Source: Saprospiraceae bacterium (GTDB lineage: Bacteria > Bacteroidota > Bacteroidia > Chitinophagales > Saprospiraceae). Taken from it: a stretch of DNA of 64,000 nt. Numbering within the stretch: position 1 is the stretch's first letter; every line of letters begins with the position of its first letter. A program made the position numbers and the translations under genes. Below are positions 60,301-64,000 of the stretch, in pieces. Where the stretch lies: contig JADJLN010000006.1 of assembly GCA_016710115.1 (NCBI GenBank), positions 1 through 64,000 of the forward strand, given 5' to 3'. The notes under the pieces are model-generated. The model searched no databases and had not been told where the DNA came from. It saw nothing but the letters and a program-made list of their open reading frames with translations.

Positions 60301-63124
60301 ATTCCACGCATAGTCAAACGTGCCGGCGCCCTGCGGACTGATGGTGATGCTTCCATTACTGCCACCGCATGTCGTCACATCCGTAGTACTGAAATTCAGA
60401 GCAGGAACTCCCGCCTCTGTTTGAATCATCTGTGCATCTGTCGATGCACAGCCTCTGGAGTCCGTAACAGTGACAGAAAATGTTGACATACCAGGCACAG
60501 TGCCGGCCGTTACCGGAGAATAAAACTGGTTGAATCCATTAGACCAGGAAAATTGAAACGGGGGGAATCCGCCCTGCAGCACCTGCGCTTGCAAAAGATC
60601 TGATTCTCCTGCACAAATCGTCAATGGATCCGGGTTCAGTATGGAAACCACAGGCTTCGAATAGACCTGTACCGGAATCGGCAATTCATCGATGCAACCG
60701 AAATCTGTTTGTGCCAGAATAAAATAGGTGGTGGTCAACAAAGGCACTACCCGGGTGTTCGTCAATTTATTTCCGGGGCCAGAAGGTGATGCCGTGTGAT
60801 AGGTCCACGAGGAAGCACTGAGGCTCAGATCAGTCACAGGAAGATTTTTCAAATCAATCGTATCTCCCTGGCATATCCCGTTCATTTGCCCAAGGACCAG
60901 ATCGGGTTGATCGGTAACGGTCACCTGAACAGCCTTGCGGTTAGAAGCGCAAGGAAAAGCCTGGCTGCTGTCAGCGAGATAATACGTCATTGATTGGGTG
61001 AGATTTGGTGTCTGAAAAACCGGGCCCACATGAATGGGATTACCACCAACAGGCAATTCATACCAGTATATCTGACCGAATGGAGGTGTCGTTACTTCCA
61101 GCAATGTCGACATGCCCCGACACACTGACCTGTTCTGTATTCCGGGTAAAGGGGCTTGCGAATCATCATTCATCCCATTACAATTCTCATCGATCTGGTT
61201 GCAGGTCATTTCAACGGCCCCCGGATAAACGGCACTATTCTGGTCATTGCAATCCAGTGCATTCCGGCTGTAACCAGCTGGTAGAATACTTGAACATGTG
61301 AAAAACGGGAGATCTGGATTTCCAAATCCGTCCTGATCAGTATCTGCGTAATAGACGACATCTGGCTCTCCCAGGACAGTCATGCCATAGAGCGTGATTT
61401 CATCCAGAGCCATCTGACTTGTGCGCGAAGTGCCACTGACACCCTGGAACCGAATCTGTATGGTATCACCGGCAAACGGGCTCATGTCCAGAAATTGTTT
61501 GTGCCATTGGCTGCCCTTATTTCCGGATACTGACCAGACAGGTAACCAGGTCACCCCGCCATCAGGGGACACGTCTACAAGAAGACTTCCCATGGTTTGC
61601 CCCCACATATGGTAATAAAATGACATATGACAATTCTCTCCCGGAGGATCCTGAACAGCCAGGCAACCGGATTTGAGGATGGCTTGTGCACCTTTCTGGC
61701 AGGCTGTGTTCAGTGTTTCCAGATAGAGGTAATTCCCATTCCCCTGGACATCAGAGAACGGACCAGTCTGCAACTCCACGGTTGCCGGGCCATTTCGCAC
61801 CAACCAGTCAAAATCATCTCCGTTTGTGTCATTGTCCCAAAAACTGTTCAGTGGATAGATCACTCCACAGAAGCAGTTTCCTCCACAGGGTGGCAAGGCA
61901 TCAAAATCTTCACTATGAGTAACCGGTTGACCGATTTCGCAATCGGTGGTGAATGAACTCGGACAGGTGTTTGCTGAAAACTCATTTCCGCTACAGACAG
62001 TCCGGATATAGACATCGTATGCTGTAGATTGCTCCAGACCCTCCAAAAGGTATTGACCATTACCGCAGGGAACACTCACCACAGTTCCGTCCCCTGGAGT
62101 CAACCCATTGCCAGGCAGAAATCCGGGAGGGCCGTATTCGATGATCACCTGATCACAATTGCCCGAGTGAGTCCAGAGGAGATCGGCCGAAGAGGTGCCT
62201 ACAGCTCCAATTTCAAGATCGAAAGCCGGGGGGCATGTCAACGGACCAAAATGCAGCTGGAGGAACCGCAGTGATCCGGTGTCTGCTTTGGCATCATCAC
62301 AGATCCTCAACTGCCAGATCCCGGCAGGATCAGATCCATCATTGAATCCGTTCAATGGTTCATCCGGTTGGAAGGTACCGATGAACTGATCCGCATGTTC
62401 GATTGGATCAATCGCCTGGCAATCCAGAGATGAGAACCGACAGATCTGCTGACATGTCGGATCGGCCGGGTTGCCCAAATGATCCCGGGAAAGACCGTGT
62501 TCTGAAAAAAGGATTACCGACTGTCATGAAGGCGATACCAGGGTCAGATGAAGATCTGCGAGAAATGTATGTCGCATGATCACATCCACAGCTGTCAGTG
62601 CAATATCGTTTCCCAGTGAAGATCCAGCCTGATTGTTCACGTTCAGGTAGAAGGTATTCTCCGAAGGACAATTATCGTCATCGATCTTGAAATAAAGACC
62701 ACAGCTGCTGGGGTTGAAACTGGCTGTGGTGAACGAATAGGCAAAAAAGGACCAGCCGCTTTTTTCGGCACCATTATTACAAACTGCACGAATACGAACC
62801 CGGTATGTCGTTGCCGGGTTCAGATTGCTCAATAAAAAGGGATTACTCTGGGCCACATGCGTTGGTGTCCCGAAAAATGGCTGATTGCCTGACCGAAGCT
62901 CCAATTCCCACGTATTTGTACCATTCTGATCAACCCGGGGATAACATGACCTGATCTGGTTGAATGGCAGACGCATTCAGGTTTCCTGGCGTATAGCAGA
63001 TTCCACCCTCGTCCAGATCTGTATGAGCACCCATTGCTGGCAATACCTGCAATACCATACCGAGTAACAGATACAGAACGATCATCAGGGAGCTACCCTG
63101 GAGACGGAAAGTGGGATCAGACAT
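57330..63124 (-). CDS. Giant SprB-repeat adhesin with fibronectin, P-domain and MopE-like modules
   Basis: About 1,930 residues, read from 63124 down. Breaks: a shift near 62940, an in-frame TGA at 62524-62526 (SPS-stop-QSVILFSEHG; Gly GGA expected), and an extra C near 59248-59251. A signal peptide (LMIVLYLLLGMVLQVLPAMG) leads into a fibronectin III-like domain (NLNPATTYRVRIRAVCNNG), a proprotein-convertase P-like domain (ADLHLTLVSPS..., GIWQLRICDDAKADTGSL) and a second fibronectin-like domain. Next is a region with bound-ligand-type jelly-roll features, then a MopE-like motif (YADTDQDGFGNP, ALDCNDQNSAVYPGA). About thirteen SprB-type repeats (TVTDxxGC ends) and a T9SS type A tail (LTSPNPTRNRLFVRI... 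RILIQ) complete it. Likely a T9SS-exported surface adhesin, comparable in design to SprB. Confidence 0.85.
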
Positions 63125-63179
63125 GAACGCGTAAAAGAAGGAAACACTAAAATTACAGTCTTCAGGGCAAAAGTGAAAG

Positions 63180-64000
63180 TCAACCGGCTACGATATTGAT
63201 CATTCGTCCCGGCACAACAATCACCTTTCGAACGTGCAGGCCGTCCATCCATTTGACAATTTCAGGAAGGGCGAGGGCCAGTTCTTCTACCTTTTTAGCA
63301 TCGGTATCTGTCGGAACAGTCATTTCTGCGCGTCGCTTCCCGTTGATACTGACAGGATAGACCACTTCATCTGAAATGAGATAAGAATCTATCACCTCCG
63401 GGTAATGACCGTGGTGAACAGAGGTCTTGTGCCCCAACAGATGCCACAGTTCTTCGGCAATATGGGGTGCAAAGGGGGCAATCAGCAGAACGAGAGGCTC
63501 GAGGATGTCGCGATGATGACAATCCAATCGTTTCAGTTCATTCACACAAATCATGAAATGACTGACGCAGGTATTGATCGAAAAACGATTGATATCATCA
63601 CGCACCCGCTGAATAGTCTGATGCAGGATGCGCAGGCTTTCCCGATCCGGGTGCCCACCGGTGGAAACGATCCATTGATCCTGATGCGCAAACAGAGCCC
63701 AGAACCGTTTCAGAAATTTCGATACACCGTCAATGCCTTTGGTATCCCAGGGCTTACTTTGTTCGATTGGCCCCAGGAACATCTCATACATCCGGAAACA
63801 ATCCGCTCCGTAGACATCCACGACATCATCGGGGTTGATCACATTGTACTTCGATTTGCTCATTTTGCCCACCTCCGAATGGGTGTACAATCTGGAGGCA
63901 TCTTTCTTGCCTGCAGGTGTGAACACGCCATTTTCAATTCGGCCATTCGCGCATTCAAATACAGCATTCTTGTATTCCGGACGCCACTCTACGAATTGCC
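63180..64000 (-). CDS. leuS: Leucyl-tRNA synthetase, C-terminal part (5' end outside window)
   Basis: About 272 C-terminal residues; the frame is open to the window edge, where it reads FVEWRPEYKNAVFECANG. The class I catalytic signature KMSKS is at 63866-63852 within GKMSKSKYNVINPDDVVDVY, followed by YGADCFRMYEMFLGPIEQSK and the helical anticodon-binding domain (LLIAPFAPHIAEELWHLLGH). The last residues EIVKWMDGLHVRKVIVVPGR with MINIVAG are the usual bacterial C-terminus. The enzyme charges tRNA-Leu. The coding sequence visible here has no frameshift. The giant adhesin gene starts 55 bp downstream on the same strand. Confidence 0.96.
   Translation of the reverse strand, partial: QFVEWRPEYKNAVFECANGRIENGVFTPAGKKDASRLYTHSEVGKMSKSKYNVINPDDVVDVYGADCFRMYEMFLGPIEQSKPWDTKGIDGVSKFLKRFWALFAHQDQWIVSTGGHPDRESLRILHQTIQRVRDDINRFSINTCVSHFMICVNELKRLDCHHRDILEPLVLLIAPFAPHIAEELWHLLGHKTSVHHGHYPEVIDSYLISDEVVYPVSINGKRRAEMTVPTDTDAKKVEELALALPEIVKWMDGLHVRKVIVVPGRMINIVAG

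Noticed and set aside
1..64000. tRNA, rRNA, insertion sequences or prophage
   Set aside because: I looked in all intergenic regions and found no tRNA-like cloverleaf, transposase, integrase or phage structural gene, and no target-site duplications.

Overview
This window is chromosomal DNA from a Bacteroidota bacterium, most likely of the Saprospiraceae or a close relative. The evidence is the gliding-motility ABC transporter genes gldA, gldF and gldG, a PorE-like component of the type IX secretion system (T9SS), and several very large secreted proteins. Those proteins carry SprB-type repeats, HYR and C-type lectin domains, and either T9SS sorting domains or a gliding-motility-associated C-terminal domain. 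TAnnTTTG promoter-like boxes fit the same group.

Layout. 1-8155 (+): two tandem related SprB-repeat proteins and a roughly 1,480-residue modular surface protein, followed by a rhodanese lipoprotein (8215-8658). 8742-13221 (-): a protein of about 1,490 residues with three C-type lectin domains, HYR domains, a GEVED domain and a T9SS tail. 13396-24450: mixed metabolic and regulatory genes (WbqC-like, prolyl oligopeptidase, ketoacyl synthase III, a membrane protein with an XRE regulator, rarA, acyl-CoA dehydrogenase, zinc metalloprotease). 24502-30942 (-): a six-gene operon joining a SsuABC-like ABC transporter, whose solute receptor is fused to an OmpA domain, with two coiled-coil proteins and a protein that resembles GldM at its domain ends. 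This is the best candidate here for a poorly described system. 31084-33765 (+): arginine deiminase, thioesterase, BrkB. 33711-38206 (-): ExbB-ExbD-ExbD-TonB energiser, folC, ubiX. 38365-41946 (+): beta-oxidation pair fadN/fadA behind an operator-like palindrome. 41973-51095 (-): a nine-gene string from gldA to putA. 51337-55165: Kbp-like LysM protein and secDF. 55329-57323: PorE-like OmpA lipoprotein. 57330-63124 (-): a giant adhesin of about 1,930 residues. 63180-64000 (-): 3' part of leuS.

How the genes work together. Much of the window serves the cell envelope. SecDF exports proteins, GldAFG and PorE support gliding and T9SS, and several giant T9SS cargoes are encoded beside them. TonB/ExbBD energises the outer membrane.

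Quality caveat. Nearly half of the protein genes are broken by single-base indels, often in homopolymers, and two have an isolated in-frame stop. Housekeeping genes such as secDF, rarA, aroE and exbD are affected, so this is most simply residual sequencing error rather than gene decay. Such genes are given here as one feature spanning the reconstructed gene, with the break points stated.
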